DNA of 64,000 nucleotides from Rhabditoides inermis (Eukaryota; Nematoda; Chromadorea; Rhabditida; Rhabditidae), in contig CAWZYM010000431.1 in the NCBI GenBank assembly GCA_963966185.1, positions 244,501 through 308,500 of the forward strand. The letters run 5' to 3'. Of this stretch, positions 1 to 11,437 are shown piece after piece. The notes beneath the pieces are model-generated. The model did no database searches, was not told the origin of the DNA, and was given only the letters and a program-made list of their open reading frames with translations. The position numbers were made by a program, and so were the translations under genes. Numbering within the stretch: the stretch's first letter is position 1; each line of letters begins with the position of its first letter.

Positions 1-641
1 GCCTTTTTCTGTGAATCTCTTCTGCACATCGCCGTAAAGCGTGTAGCGCGCGCTCTCTCACCAAAAACCAATAATCAGTGATATCTGGTGATAAAGGAGG
101 AATCAAGGAACTCTGTAAACGCAACTGGCTGCAGTTAGCTCAAAAGTAGCACATATGTAGTTACAAACGGCTATGATAGCACTTATGACAAAGGATCTAT
201 AGGCAGAAGAACGGAATGGCAGTTTTGCGCAAACGATAACATATACAACATGGGTGAACTCTCTCGGCTATCATATATCCTGTTTGAATCTTGTATGAGC
301 CCCTCACGTCATACGGCCGTCATATTTTTGCGAGGAAATGGAGAAGAGCTAATGTGTTTTCTGCTGGGAAACCACAGATGTATAGAGACGAATGAGGAGA
401 AAATATGAATGGTAGCAACACATTCTCGATCCTACGATTCTTTTTTTCCGAATCGAGAAGATGCAACGCCATAGACAGATTCTTTCATATTCGCGTGTTT
501 ACTCGTGAATAATAATGATTTTGCACTCAAACAATATAGAAGGCGGATCCGAAAAAAAGTAGTTTTGAATGTGTATATTTCAATAAATCAGGTTTTTCAA
601 TAAATCAGCATGATGGGTTAACTGGAAGCACACACAATCGA
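1..641. other. Non-coding, nothing recognised
   Basis: AT-rich DNA with no open frame, RNA gene or repeat that I can identify. It runs up to the 5' edge of the truncated LINE copy that follows. Confidence 0.5.
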
Positions 642-1212
642 AAAAAACGGACTCTGGAAGACGAACAACCACGAGAACAAGCCGGATTCCGGAGCGGCTA
701 CTGCTGCGCCGATCACCTCCAGACCGTCTCTCAGGTCGTGGAAAGAGCCCGCGATTACAAGACCCCGCTAGTGCTCACCTTCGTCGACTTCGAGAAGGCG
801 TTCGACCGGCTCGACCACGGATTCCTTCTCCGTGCTCTTGAGATGCTCAACGTCGAGGAGGGATACCTGGCTGCGCTATCTGACTGCTACGACAACAACC
901 AGCTACTTCTGAAGCTCTTCTCCAACTTGCTGAAGATCACTGTGCGATGCGGAGTGAAGCAAGGAGACACTGTCTCCCCAGTGCTCTTCACTGCTGCGCT
1001 GGAAGTCGTCTTCCGCCAACTCGACTGGAGTGACTACGACCTTCGAGTGGACGGAGAGAAGCTGAACCATCTGCGCTTCGCTGACGACATCGTGCTGATC
1101 ACCGAGACCACGGCAGATGCTGAACGGATGCTGAACGAGCTGAACACGGAGAGCGAGAAGGCCGGGCTGCGCATCAACATCGGCAAGACGCAGTTCATCC
1201 GAAACGAGAGGT
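642..1212 (+). pseudogene. RTE-clade LINE reverse transcriptase fragment
   Basis: One open frame encodes the palm of a non-LTR reverse transcriptase. Visible motifs are LEDEQPREQAGFR (finger region), FVDFEKAFD (motif A with the first catalytic Asp), GVKQGDTVSPVLF (motif B) and LRFADDIVLI (motif C, FADD). The spacing and the wording around EQAGFR and FADDIVLI match nematode RTE elements. The endonuclease domain upstream and the thumb and tail downstream are missing, so this is a fragment truncated at both ends. Similarity stops near FIRNE, although the frame stays open to about 1376. There is no ATG at the start of the homology. It is a dead mobile-element remnant, not a host gene. Confidence 0.9.
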
Positions 1213-1616
1213 GGAGGTCCAGTGTGTTATTTTTCATGTCCAGGAGAACGAATTGTGAACGTCTGTTTCATAAGAGCAAACAAAGCCTGCATCTGGTTGT
1301 TACATTTCCACTATTGAAAAATAGATACATTTTCCAATATTCGACTATACCGGACAATATGAAGATTTTTGTGTGAAAAATCAAAGGGAACAGGTAAGCA
1401 GCGAAACATGATACATTTTACATGCTTTTAACATACATAATAACATGTCTCGACATGTTGATATGCGTATGACATGTTGATATGCTTCTCATTTGGGAAA
1501 AGCAACATGACCGACCTTCCACGATGTGCTCGCGACTGCGTGGAAGGAATGCTGCGCTCGACCATTACCAGGTTATTGATTCTTGAATAGACATAGTTTG
1601 TTTATGTTGTTTTTTA

Positions 1617-2022
1617 GATTACGATCACACACGTCTCAGCAACCGCATACATCGAAGCAATATCATACAATTACTATACTATTATACAACAAATTCACAA
1701 GAGGGATGCGTTACGGTATCAAACACTCGTAGGCACCGTAACGCATCTACTGAAGCCATCAAAATCTTAAATGTGACAATGTTTAGGCGTCACGAGCTGT
1801 TTGGATACCAAACCGTGTGCGATGTTGCTCATTATTGGGCGCAGTTTGCAATGGCGTCGAAGGGATTCCAATGCTACTGGACTACATAGTAACAAGTCAG
1901 ATGCTGATGCTTACACAGATTTCTCTAATCGCAAACCTCCAGATCACGACCACACATGTCACAGCGACCGCATACACCGGGGGAATTTTAGTCAACTTGT
2001 TGTTACCAATCACGGTGGATAG
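1617..2022 (+). pseudogene. Two related degenerate coding-like segments
   Basis: Positions about 1617-1660 and 1940-1980 encode similar peptides, ITITHVSATAYIEA and ITTTHVTATAYTGG. The first follows a TTTTTAG acceptor-like sequence. The second continues into a hydrophobic stretch (ILVNLLLPITV) and is preceded by another hydrophobic stretch. This looks like duplicated, decayed exons of a membrane protein, but I cannot name the family and it could be chance. I see no complete gene model. Confidence 0.2.
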
Positions 2023-2029
2023 GTAAAAG

Positions 2030-3354
2030 TATACTGTTATGATATGATTACATGCAGATTTTTCATTCTTGTTTCTATCAAGTGTTAGAAAAACCAAAGA
2101 AAAGTTGCTGGGGCGATGATGCAATAAAGGACGTTTTGGAATTCATAGAGCACGAGCGCTTCAAGATCCACTATTAATATGTACACAGGTTCAAAGACTG
2201 TTTTTACTATCTCATTGTTAATCAGTGATTCGTTTCAGGAACCCGAATTGGGCTCAACTTTGACCGGGTTAAGGAATGTACCACTTGCTCTACTAATTCA
2301 CTATGAGAGAGGCCGATTCGTCCGTTTATAACCAAGTAATTAAGAGACTAAATGTTGCAACGAGATTGCATAAATGTGTTTTCTTAATACATAGAATACG
2401 CGCTGTTTGTCTGTCGGTATGCGTTGCCGGCGGCATCTGATTGAAGAGAAAGAACAAGGACACGGAGGAAAGTCCTGCTAACATTGAGACTTTTTTATTG
2501 CAGTTAGCTTTGCAGTGGTTCGAACAAACACACCTGGGTTTGCCACGGTGTTATGGCACATGTGAGGTTCTTGCTGGCATAAAAAAATCTTTCAAGGATC
2601 TTCTGAAATCATCAACACAAATATGAATAAGCGCGCATCATTTGCTGCCGCATTCGTCAAGAGTCTATCAAGAATCACCCTCTGTCACTCTTCACGGGCA
2701 ATCTGATCAATAGTAGTTCCAAAACAGACTGAACCGAACTTTTTGCGTTTACGGTATACACATCAAGTTTCTTGCATAAATCTTGAGTTTTGATATCGTT
2801 GTTGTACATACGTTTTTGTTACTGATTATAGTTTGTTTTCACATACCACATACAATATTTTTGTTGCAAATTTTCACTCTCCCACCATTCGATCCTGACT
2901 ACCTCACGGCAATTCACACTAAACAAAGAAAATTCGACGCGCGGCGCGTTCCGTCAAGAAATCATTTTCCTCAAATTGCCACGCACTCTCGCTCACTGTC
3001 GTTTCTTTTCCACCCTCGCGCCGTCTGCCGTCTCTCTAATCGCGCGTTCTCTCGTGCACTCTCTGTCTCAATCAGTAGAATGAGTCTCGAAACGAAACCG
3101 CGCAAAAATGATTTGTCATCATGCCGCTTCTATTCAGTTGTGAATTGCCGTGTACCTAGCAACTCTTATCTCAACATTTCCGCGCCCCTGCGCCACTCTC
3201 TCCGCCCGCAATCGATTGCCTTCAGCTCTCTCACTCTCGCTTTCTTCTCTCGTTGCCGCACACACAAATCGTGACACCTGATAACAGAGCGAGAGGCCGT
3301 GTGAAAGACTGTTGGCTATTTTGCTATTTTGAATCACGTCATTCCGATTCTGTC
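2030..3354. other. Non-coding region upstream of the nuclear receptor
   Basis: No gene is supported here. A 61-codon frame at 2441-2626 has no recognisable similarity. The last few hundred bases contain short C/T-rich stretches and probably hold the promoter and 5' UTR of the receptor gene, but I cannot point to a specific element. Confidence 0.4.
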
Positions 3355-4455
3355 ATGATGCAATCCTCTTCATTCACTGAAGCGTGTGTGGTATGCGAAG
3401 CGCCGAGCGATGGACCGCACTTCGGAGTGAGTTGTTTTGTTTATTTTGTTTACAAATGTTTTGACTGCGTTTTTTTTGCAACTTGTATGGTGACCAACAC
3501 CCAACATCCAACTGCAAGGTATGCGATATGTGAGATGGAAAAGAAATTAGCCTTGTTCTCCTGCGTATTATCATGTATTTTTTCCACATAATCTTCAAGA
3601 ATACACTATTCCCGATCCCATTGTGTTGTAAGTACAAATGAACAAGCGACCATTCGCACTTTGCCTATAAACTCTCAGCGAACACTACCCTTTTGTTTTG
3701 CCATGCCCAGCACAGTTTGACGCCTACAATTGTACAATCGTACATGAACAATAATCACGAACATTTTGTAGTGTATGGATGTAACAAATCAAAAACAACC
3801 TCGGGCATATCATATATAACCGCAAAATTTAGTTCTATCGGCCTTGAAATTCATTTTAACATGCGCACCCTGCGATAGGACAGGAATGCACATATAGTCG
3901 CCGCCTGGTGGATAGTTTCTGTTATTGCCAGCCGGGGTCAGTTGGCGAAACTCAGTTTCGAGCGAGAGAGGCCAGACAACGCGGGCAAATGGTCGAGTGT
4001 CGCGCGGCCTCTTTGATTCGCATGCCGGCTTCTTTGATCAATATTATCGTTTAAAAGCGCGCGCTTGGGTCTCCTCACGACTAGAAGGTAGATCGAATGC
4101 GACTCGAGGGTAGATCGATTTTCTACCGTAATCTGGCGAACTATCTGCCAGAATAATATTATAGTTGCAGTTGTCAGATGACAATGACAGGTCGATGCGA
4201 TGCCTCATGAGCGCGTTCTACTATGAGCAGATCAATCCCTTCCAATTCCCCTTCCACTTCTCTCTCGTCTTAGGTGTCCGCGTGTCGCGCGTGCGCCGCC
4301 TTCTTCCGGCGCACCGTCGCCCTCGGACTCCACTACTCCTGCAGGGCCGGCGGCGGGTGTGCCGTCAACAAGGGTGCGTCTCCCCTAGCCTTCTTATTCT
4401 TCCTCGCTTTTTGTCTAGCTGTTTTTCTACCTATTTCTGTATATATTATCGTCTT

Positions 4456-4486
<31 letters not shown>

Positions 4487-6939
4487 TTCTTTTTCTTTTT
4501 CTCTTTCTCTCTCTCTCCCTCTCTCTCTCTCCCTCTCTCTCTCTCTCTCCCTCTCTCTCTCCCTCTCTCTCTCTCCCCCCCCTCTCTCTCTCTCTCTCTT
4601 TCTCTTTTTTTCTCTCTCTCTGTCTCACTCTTTCTCTTTCTCTCTCGGACAGGTGACGTGATTCATTCCAGCCGTCCGCAACATGTGTCGCGGCTGTCGC
4701 TACCGGAAGTGTCTCGATGAGGGCATGCTGATTACGTGTGAGTTCAAATCGGTATCTTCAAAATTATGATACAAAGTAGTAAATGTTACCAGTAATTAAA
4801 GTTTATTGTATCTTATATCATGTTTTTCTTCTTCTTTTGATCTAAATCCGATTGCATTCGGATCACTCCTGAATACGCCCGATCATCACTTTCGAGCAGA
4901 CTGACCTGACTGGCCGCCATTATTGCGTTTGACTACATTTATGTACAATCAATATACAAGAAACTTTGCGTTACAACAAATTTTATGTGATACGTTTCAC
5001 AATTTGCTTGAAAAGTCGGGATCCTGCCTGACTGCTAATTTCAAGTCGTCAGTGAGTAGTATACACTATAAAACAGAAAAGATTCATACTCATACAATAT
5101 ATAAATCAACAACTCCTCATTTCCAGCCGTGCAGCAGCCTCGCGCGAAACGCAAGGCAGACGCGGTGAGAGACGCAGTGTTCGCAGCGCCCCACTCGCCG
5201 CCAAGAGGAAAGAGGATGTTGAATCAAGGTGAATGCCAAATATACCTACCTGATGTCCGCAACGTTAAAACGAGACTTTCATAACGTTTCTAGTATGTTT
5301 GTGTAAATACGGACTGTTGTGCCGATAAAAATATCATGAAGACATTGCACGATTCCAAGGCATACCAACTATAAGATTTCAGGCGTGATTGCCGAGCAGT
5401 CCCATCCGGCAGACCGGCACTCTCTGTGCAGTGACAGCGAGTGTTGCGGGGGAGGGGGAGGGGTGGGTGGGGCGGGTCCAACATGTTTCAAGTTTCCAAA
5501 TACGTTTCACTGTAGTGTTAAATAAATTACTTCTATTACGGGACAAAATTAGTATCATGAGCATGATAAACAGCAACGCACAGTTCGATGAACAATAAAT
5601 GCTCTATAATTTATCGATTTTCTCAGTCAAAAACAAACACAAACACATATCATGATATTCAGATATACCATGAAACGTTTTTTGAGTAAAACTATAGATT
5701 TTACTGATTTGATAAACATAAAAAAACAAAATAATAATAAAACAGTGATTCAGGCCCCTCAACGCAGTGCGCTGCAACCCGTCGGTCAACAAATCGGCCA
5801 GAACTTCGGTCTGCCCAGTGGTAGCCAAGGAGGAGGAGAGATGAAGATACTGCCGCGAATGAGAGACGGTGAGTGCCTGTCAAACAGACTAACAACAACA
5901 GAATGTTCAGGCTACCTGCACTACCTCTCGATCCGCAAGGCCACCTCATCCATGGTCGAAGGCCAGAAGAGGACGCTGTTCGGGGGAGGAGAGGTGTGAG
6001 GCTTTAATATTATTATTCTATAAACAACACAACACTTCGGTGTGTGAGTAGTGTTTTTGCATGACCAGTCGATTTCTTGTTGTCCTTACCATTCCCCGAA
6101 AAGAGAACGATGATGCTTTCAGTCTCTCCGCCTCTCTTCTTACATGTCGTGCAAGCGTGTCCGGTCGGCCGAGTCGCCCCTCGTATCCGACATCGTCAAC
6201 CAGTACTTCCATCCGTTCAGGGAACTGCCAAAAGGGGAGAAGGTAGGCATGTAATCTCTCTTTCCCCCCTCTCTCCCTCTCGCTCCCTCTCTCTCTTTCT
6301 CTCGACGATATCTAATACTGATAGTCTGCGCGCAACTTTTTGATATGTTTCACTGTCTTCTTTTCATCGCATAATGTGATAAGCAGGCAATTAGTTTGAA
6401 CAATCGTTCACTGTTCCCATTATTTGTACGTAAAATCTCAAATATTTCCCGATCTCATCTAATTGAATTTGACAAGGCATTCCGTAATACATTTTTTTTG
6501 CAACTTCTTCTTGCAGATGCTTCTCTTCCGCCACTTCTGCTGCTTCGGCTACCTCAACCACGCGGACTGCGCCTACCAGACATTCAACACGTTCGGCGGA
6601 GTGCAAGGTAAGGAAACAATGTAAACGGTTCGAATTCATCATAACTGTATACACGATGCGCCAATCACCAATGTTTAACTTTTAAAAAAAACTATGTACG
6701 TAAGATTCAGTTATATATTTAACATACCTTTGCAGCTAGTAAGAATTACAGAATAAACTGAAACGATGGTCGTTGTCGAATTGAAACTAATGTGCTTATC
6801 AGGCGACGACCGCCTTCTCATGTGCGATGGTGGGTTCGTGCGACTCTCGCAACTCGATCAGTTCTATGAGGGAGCCAGCGAGACACGAAGTCCCAAGGAA
6901 GCTGCAGAGTGAGTATCCCTCTCTTTATTCCCCCTCCCT

Positions 6940-6986
<47 letters not shown>

Positions 6987-7964
6987 CTCTTTATGTGCTT
7001 GTTGTTGGAGGTGGAAGGAGGTGGAGAATGAGAAGAAGGAATGTTGCGGTGGTGCGTCGGCGTTGTCGGAGTTAGTTTAGAATCCCCCAGATGGACTGAG
7101 CCCAGACTGAGTGTCCATATCTCTTTCAGCCTGTTCCGACCGGCTCTCTCATCCCTCCTCTCCTCCATCATTCCCCACATGAAACGGATGATGATCGACG
7201 AGATCGAATACATCGCGCTGCTGGGGCTGTTTCTGTGGAACGATGGTGAGACTGAAATCACGAATCTTAAACTTGAGCTGTACGTTTCTAGAAGTCACCG
7301 GTCTGCAACCTTTCACCTACTCTGTGATAGAGAGGACGCAACAGGATATATTCCAGTCAGTCATTTTGAAAACAACAATTCATACAAGACATGAATATGT
7401 GTTCAATTCTCATGTGGCGTAGAAAGTACTGAAATCACAATATCTGATCTGTTTCGTAGCAACAAGTAAAAGAGTAAAGAAAACGTAGCATTCGATTCAT
7501 TTTTCCAGCGACCTGCACGTTCACTTCACGTCGATGTCACTCTCCGGCCCCGCTATCACACAGAGAATCGGACAACTCATGATGCTACTCCCGAAGCTCA
7601 CTGTGAGTGGATTTCTCTCTTTCTATCTCCTCCCTTTCTCTCTCTCTCTCTCTCCCTCTCCCTCTGTCTCTTCCTCTCTATTTCTTCTATCTCCATCCTT
7701 TATCTCTCTCCTCCTCCTCTTCTTCCTCCTCCTCCTCCTCCCATTTCTGGATCTGGTATACGTTTCGCTGCCAACTGATAAAAATACGTCTAGTTTTTCT
7801 CAGACAATCCGTTGTCACCTCACACAACATCACTATCACTACTTATCTCATTGACCTTCCAGTCCTCGATCTCCCTGCTGCACGAGAACGCCGACCTGGC
7901 CGAGTTGTTCGACATCGTCCAGCCGGACACATGCTGCAAGAAGGAGGGAGGGGAGGCGGGGTGA
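3355..7964 (+). CDS. Nuclear hormone receptor (supplementary nematode NHR), 14 exons
   Basis: A ligand-regulated transcription factor acting in the nucleus. Exons with agreeing phases: 3355-3426, 4274-4373, 4672-4737, 5127-5228, 5383-5462, 5754-5868, 5911-5993, 6123-6242, 6517-6607, 6803-6908, 7130-7245, 7292-7355, 7509-7602 and 7863-7964, giving about 436 aa. Exons 1-3 form the two-zinc DNA-binding domain: CVVC near the N-terminus, then the P-box region CRACAAFFRR, then CRGCRYRKC. A Lys/Arg-rich hinge follows (exon 4). Exons 7-14 read as a helical ligand-binding domain (for example YLHYLSIRK, IGQLMMLLPKL). The P-box CRACAAFF is typical of the HNF4-derived family expanded in nematodes. The start is the ATG pair at 3355/3358, just before the first zinc finger. 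Introns hold CT microsatellites and a MITE. An alternative last exon at 8112-8175 is also in phase (separate entry). I cannot assign an individual nhr number. Confidence 0.93.
3893..4162 (+). repeat. MITE-like interspersed repeat, copy 1 (intron 1 of NHR)
   Basis: About 270 bp that recurs in opposite orientation at 21817-22088. The ends form an imperfect inverted repeat: the left edge has CTGGTGGATAGTT, and the right edge read backwards has CTGGCAGATAGTT. It has no coding capacity, so it is probably a non-autonomous DNA transposon. I could not identify a target-site duplication. Confidence 0.65.
4452..4650 (+). repeat. (CT)n microsatellite in NHR intron 2
   Basis: About 200 bp of CT/TTTCT repeats directly upstream of the acceptor of NHR exon 3, extending the polypyrimidine tract. 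Confidence 0.9.
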
Positions 7965-8111
7965 GGGAGGGTCTTCGAAGTTCGGCAATGCTGCTTCCGT
8001 TCTTTAGAAGTTCCGACTTTACTTTTGAGTCAATTTGACTCGATCGTGCTATGTTAATTTGACATTCGAAGAAAGTTGGTAAGATTTAAACAAAAAAATA
8101 TTTCTTTTCAG

Positions 8112-8175
8112 CGCCGGCTGTTCTTGTGCTGGAGGCGTGCCCGGCGAGTGTCGGTGTGGACAGGGAATGCAATGA
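8112..8175 (+). CDS. Possible alternative last exon of the NHR, Cys-rich tail
   Basis: Exon 14 of the receptor can either run into its TGA at 7962-7964 or be spliced at the GTGAGG donor at 7961. A strong acceptor (TTTCTTTTCAG) ends at 8111. Joining at phase 2 gives an extra 21 residues with four cysteines (CSC...CRC) and a TGA at 8173-8175. Phase agreement and good splice signals support it. The tail has no family that I recognise, and only transcript reads can tell which end is used. Confidence 0.5.
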
Positions 8176-8412
8176 AAAAACAAACGCGTATTGTATATTT
8201 TTGAGAACGTGTGATGTTAAACAAGATAAACAGTTTCGTCTAGCACATTGGCACGCGTTACAAGAGCACATGTTCGAATACCTATTCCTGATGTCATTTC
8301 CCTGTCTCCTCTTTCACTCCGCCACACTCGATCCCGCCAGCGTTCTTCCATCCGCCACTCGCCTGCACTGCACTCACGGGCGGCGGCCGAAGGTTTTTTC
8401 ATGTCGCACTCA

Positions 8413-8413
<1 letters not shown>

Positions 8414-8461
<48 letters not shown>

Positions 8462-8512
8462 CCTCTCCCTCTCCCTCCCTCTCTCTCTTTCTCTTTCTCT
8501 CTCCCCTCTCTC
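8414..8512 (+). repeat. (CT)n microsatellite upstream of PP1
   Basis: A run of CT dinucleotides with CCCTCT variants just upstream of the acceptor-like sequence and the PP1 start codon. Confidence 0.9.
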
Positions 8513-8539
8513 CACACCCCTTCCCTCATGAAGTCTGGA

Positions 8540-8558
8540 CCAGAGTGTTCTCCTGCAG
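8540..8558 (+). promoter_or_regulatory. 3' splice acceptor directly abutting the PP1 ATG (likely SL trans-splice site)
   Basis: A pyrimidine-rich stretch ending TTCTCCTGCAG is immediately followed by the ATG at 8559. No coding exon upstream is needed, because the ORF begins like other PP1 proteins. In nematodes such an acceptor is typically used by a spliced leader. A 5' UTR intron is the alternative. Confidence 0.55.
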
Positions 8559-10416
8559 ATGGTGCTGTCCAACTCAGCGCTGATCATGCGCCTTCTCTCG
8601 GTCGGCCGGGACGACAAGGGCCTCACCAAGACCGTCACCGAGGACGACCTCACCGCACTCTGCGGTACTGTACCGTAATACTGTTACGCTACCGTAATCC
8701 GCGTACATTACCGTACTCTCCAGCCGAGGCGAAGGACGTGTTCATGTCGCAGCCGTCGCTAGTCGAGGTCGATCCGCCGATTCGGGTCTGCGGAGACACC
8801 CACGGACAGTATGCTGACGTGCTGCGCCTCTTCAACAGGGTACTGTACCTACCGTAACCTGGTTGCAGTATTGGTTACTGTAATTACCGTATCGGATACT
8901 GTAGTTACTGTATTGGTTACTGTAATTACCGTAACTCCAGGGCGGCTTTCCCCCGAACGCCAACTACCTCTTTCTGGGCGATTACGTTGACCGCGGCACG
9001 CAGAACATTGAGACCATCTCGCTGCTCTTCGCCTACAAGGTACTGTAGCTACCGTAACTCTGATGATCATACCGTATACCTAGGTGCGCTACCCGAAAAA
9101 CTTCTTTCTGCTGCGCGGGAACCACGAGTGCGCGGCGGTGAACACTCATTACGGGTTCTATAAGGAGTGCGAGAGCCGCTACTCGGCAAAGTTGCACACT
9201 GCATTCTCGGTGAGAAATGGAAAGAGAGAGAGAGAGGACGAGAGAGAGGGAGAGAGAGAGAGAAATGGTGAGAGTGAGAGAGAAAGGGAGGGAAGGAGGG
9301 AGAGCTCGAATCGTTTTAAAGGAAGCGTTCCAAGTGATGCCTCTCTGCGGTCTGATCGGTGAGCGCATTCTGTGCATGCATGGAGGCATCTCTCCCCAGC
9401 TCAACTCGCTCGATCAGCTCCGGAACCTGGAGCGGTGAGCGAATGGAGAATCGTTCCCTACGGAATCGAAATATTTATCTCGATTCGCACACAATATCGA
9501 TCACTTAAATTACAATGAACAATGATTTCGAATCAAGTTGCGCACGATAGCGATTACGTAAATTAGATATCTATGCACCTATGCGGTGTACATAACACAA
9601 GCAACATGTAACTCGCTTTCAGTCCCACGGAGGCGCAGGGCCCGACTCTCGAGATGGACCTGCTATGGGCCGACCCCATCATCAACCAGGCCGGGTTCGA
9701 GGTGGCCACCTCTTTCAATTTCACATTCTGACATCGATTCACATTCTGACATTCTGACTCGTATGCGATCCGAATTGACTCGGATTTCTTGATAATTGAT
9801 GTTGATTGATTTGATGTGAATCTTTTCAGAAGAACATGCGCGGCGCGTCGTACGGCTTCGGAGAGGACGTGCTGCACTCTGTCTGCAGGAAGCTCAACAT
9901 CGACCTGGTACCCTCCCCCCTCTCTCTCTCTCTCCCTCTCTCTCTTTCTCTCACCCTCCCCCTCTCCAGGTAGCGCGCGCTCATCAGGTGGTGCAGGACG
10001 GCTACGAGTTTTTTGGCGGCCGAAAGCTGGTGGGTACTGTAGGCTAGGAGTACCGTACTACAGTATCCCAGGTGACCATCTTCTCGGCGCCGCACTACTG
10101 CGGTCAGTTCGACAACAACGCGGCGATGATGGTGGTCGACGAGAATCTGGTGTGCTCATTCGAGGTATGGGATGTCCAGGATTGTAGTTGTCGACTGTTT
10201 GATCGACTACTTATGATCCTAACGATTGGTGGCATTCATATTTCACAACAACCAAATGCTAAATAAAAACGCCTATTTGAGCAGTGAAATGCGGTGAAAA
10301 ACAGTGAAATGTGGAGACATTTTGCATTTCAGATTCTCAAGCCAGTGATCGGCAAGGTCGCCCCGAAAATCATGCCTCTTTCGCTCGGCTCACCCGGACC
10401 CGCTGTTGTCCCCTAG
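8559..10416 (+). CDS. Serine/threonine protein phosphatase PP1 catalytic subunit (GSP-3/4-like), 10 exons
   Basis: A metallophosphatase that removes phosphate from Ser/Thr residues. Exons 8559-8664, 8724-8839, 8941-9039, 9084-9209, 9322-9434, 9623-9701, 9840 region (9830-9907), 9970-10029, 10072-10164 and 10333-10416 are all phase-consistent and give 317 aa. The full PPP signature is present: GDTHGQ (usually GDIHGQ), [30 protein letters not shown] and [15 protein letters not shown]. Metal-binding Asp, His and Asn residues are retained. PHYCGQFDN rather than PNYCGEFDN, and MPLCGLIG with ILCMHGG, resemble the nematode sperm PP1s GSP-3/4. Introns are very short and built from TACCGTA/TACTGTA words. 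Two partial copies of its 3' end lie at 24708-25141 and 25392-25515. PP1 identity is firm; a sperm role is inference. Confidence 0.96.
8840..8940 (+). repeat. PP1 intron 2 made of TACTGTA/TACCGTA words
   Basis: This 101-nt intron holds eight copies of TAC(T/C)GTA and two copies of a 23-bp unit beginning TATTGGTTACTG. Neighbouring PP1 introns share the same words. Confidence 0.85.
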
Positions 10417-10532
10417 CCACTGCACTCTACCTTACCACCTCTTAAAACTACTTACAATTTCACTTCTTTCAAACAATGGTTGAAACAACAAGTAAACCCC
10501 GCTTACAGTAGATTTGATGCAGTAAATGTCTG

Positions 10533-10538
10533 AATAAA
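10533..10538 (+). terminator. Poly(A) signal AATAAA of the PP1 gene
   Basis: A canonical AATAAA lies about 120 bases after the PP1 stop codon. The surrounding 3' UTR sequence recurs, in decayed form, at 25392-25515 (same strand) and 24708-24780 (opposite strand). Confidence 0.7.
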
Positions 10539-10926
10539 AGTTATACACATTCGTACTGATTCTCTCCCTCTCTCTCCATCTCTCTCTTATTCCCTCTTAC
10601 TCTCTCTATGCGTGTAAGGAACACAAGTGATTTCAGAACAGAACGCACAATTTCGGAGATTCCAATATATAATTTCAGGAGGCTACTATGAAAACCGATT
10701 TTTAAAGTCGTCTATGTGGGCTAAGATAAATCACGCAAACTGGCCGACGTTGAAAAACGATAATGTGAACGTCGGAAAAGGTCGAAATCAGAAATGAGGC
10801 ATAGAGAGACAGTCTCGCCTCTCTTATAGGAGAGGGAGAGGTATAGCAATGTGGGCGTGGCTATCGGGCGGACGTCAGCTGGAGGGTGATGAGGGGAGAA
10901 GAGGAGGGATGATTGGGAATAGGATG

Positions 10927-11001
10927 TTTCCACTCCGTTACACTACGTGGAAACTACGATTTGAAAAGCCGCGCATACAACGAGAATGGAAGGAACGTGC
11001 T
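10927..11001 (-). repeat. PAT split direct repeat A, outer copy
   Basis: 75 bp starting TTTCCACTCCGTTAC; by eye identical to 12638-12712. It marks the left boundary of the element. Confidence 0.93.
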
Positions 11002-11437
11002 TTATTCTGTGCGGTATACAATCATACTGTTACATCACTGCTTAATTACTCGATAGAGCACAAAAGGGAGGGTGGACCCGCGAACTGGGTGAAGGGAGAC
11101 AGGCACGACCACGGACCGCCGGTTTGCAAGGCTGAAATGGCTGAAAAGAACGTTACGGGGCCAGGAGAGCGTGGCCATCGGAGGCAAGTAAGAATAACCG
11201 AAGAAGACTACCGTATTCCTAATCTCGCTACCGTATCCCCCCACAGCAACAACACAGCAATACACAGAAGGAACATATATTATTGCACGCAATAAACACC
11301 TCGTGACTGGGCGTCAGCCATCAAATACAACCAAGTGGTTCAACAGCAAATAGAAACAATGAATGGATTACAACAAACACAATTCAACAGCCAACGATAC
11401 GGTAAACGGTACAGAAAGGCAGGCAATGAGAGAGTCG

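Noticed and set aside
2783..3274. 163-codon ORF just upstream of the nuclear receptor
   Set aside because: Low-complexity Ser/Arg/Phe composition from CT-rich DNA with no homology; treated as promoter or 5' region.
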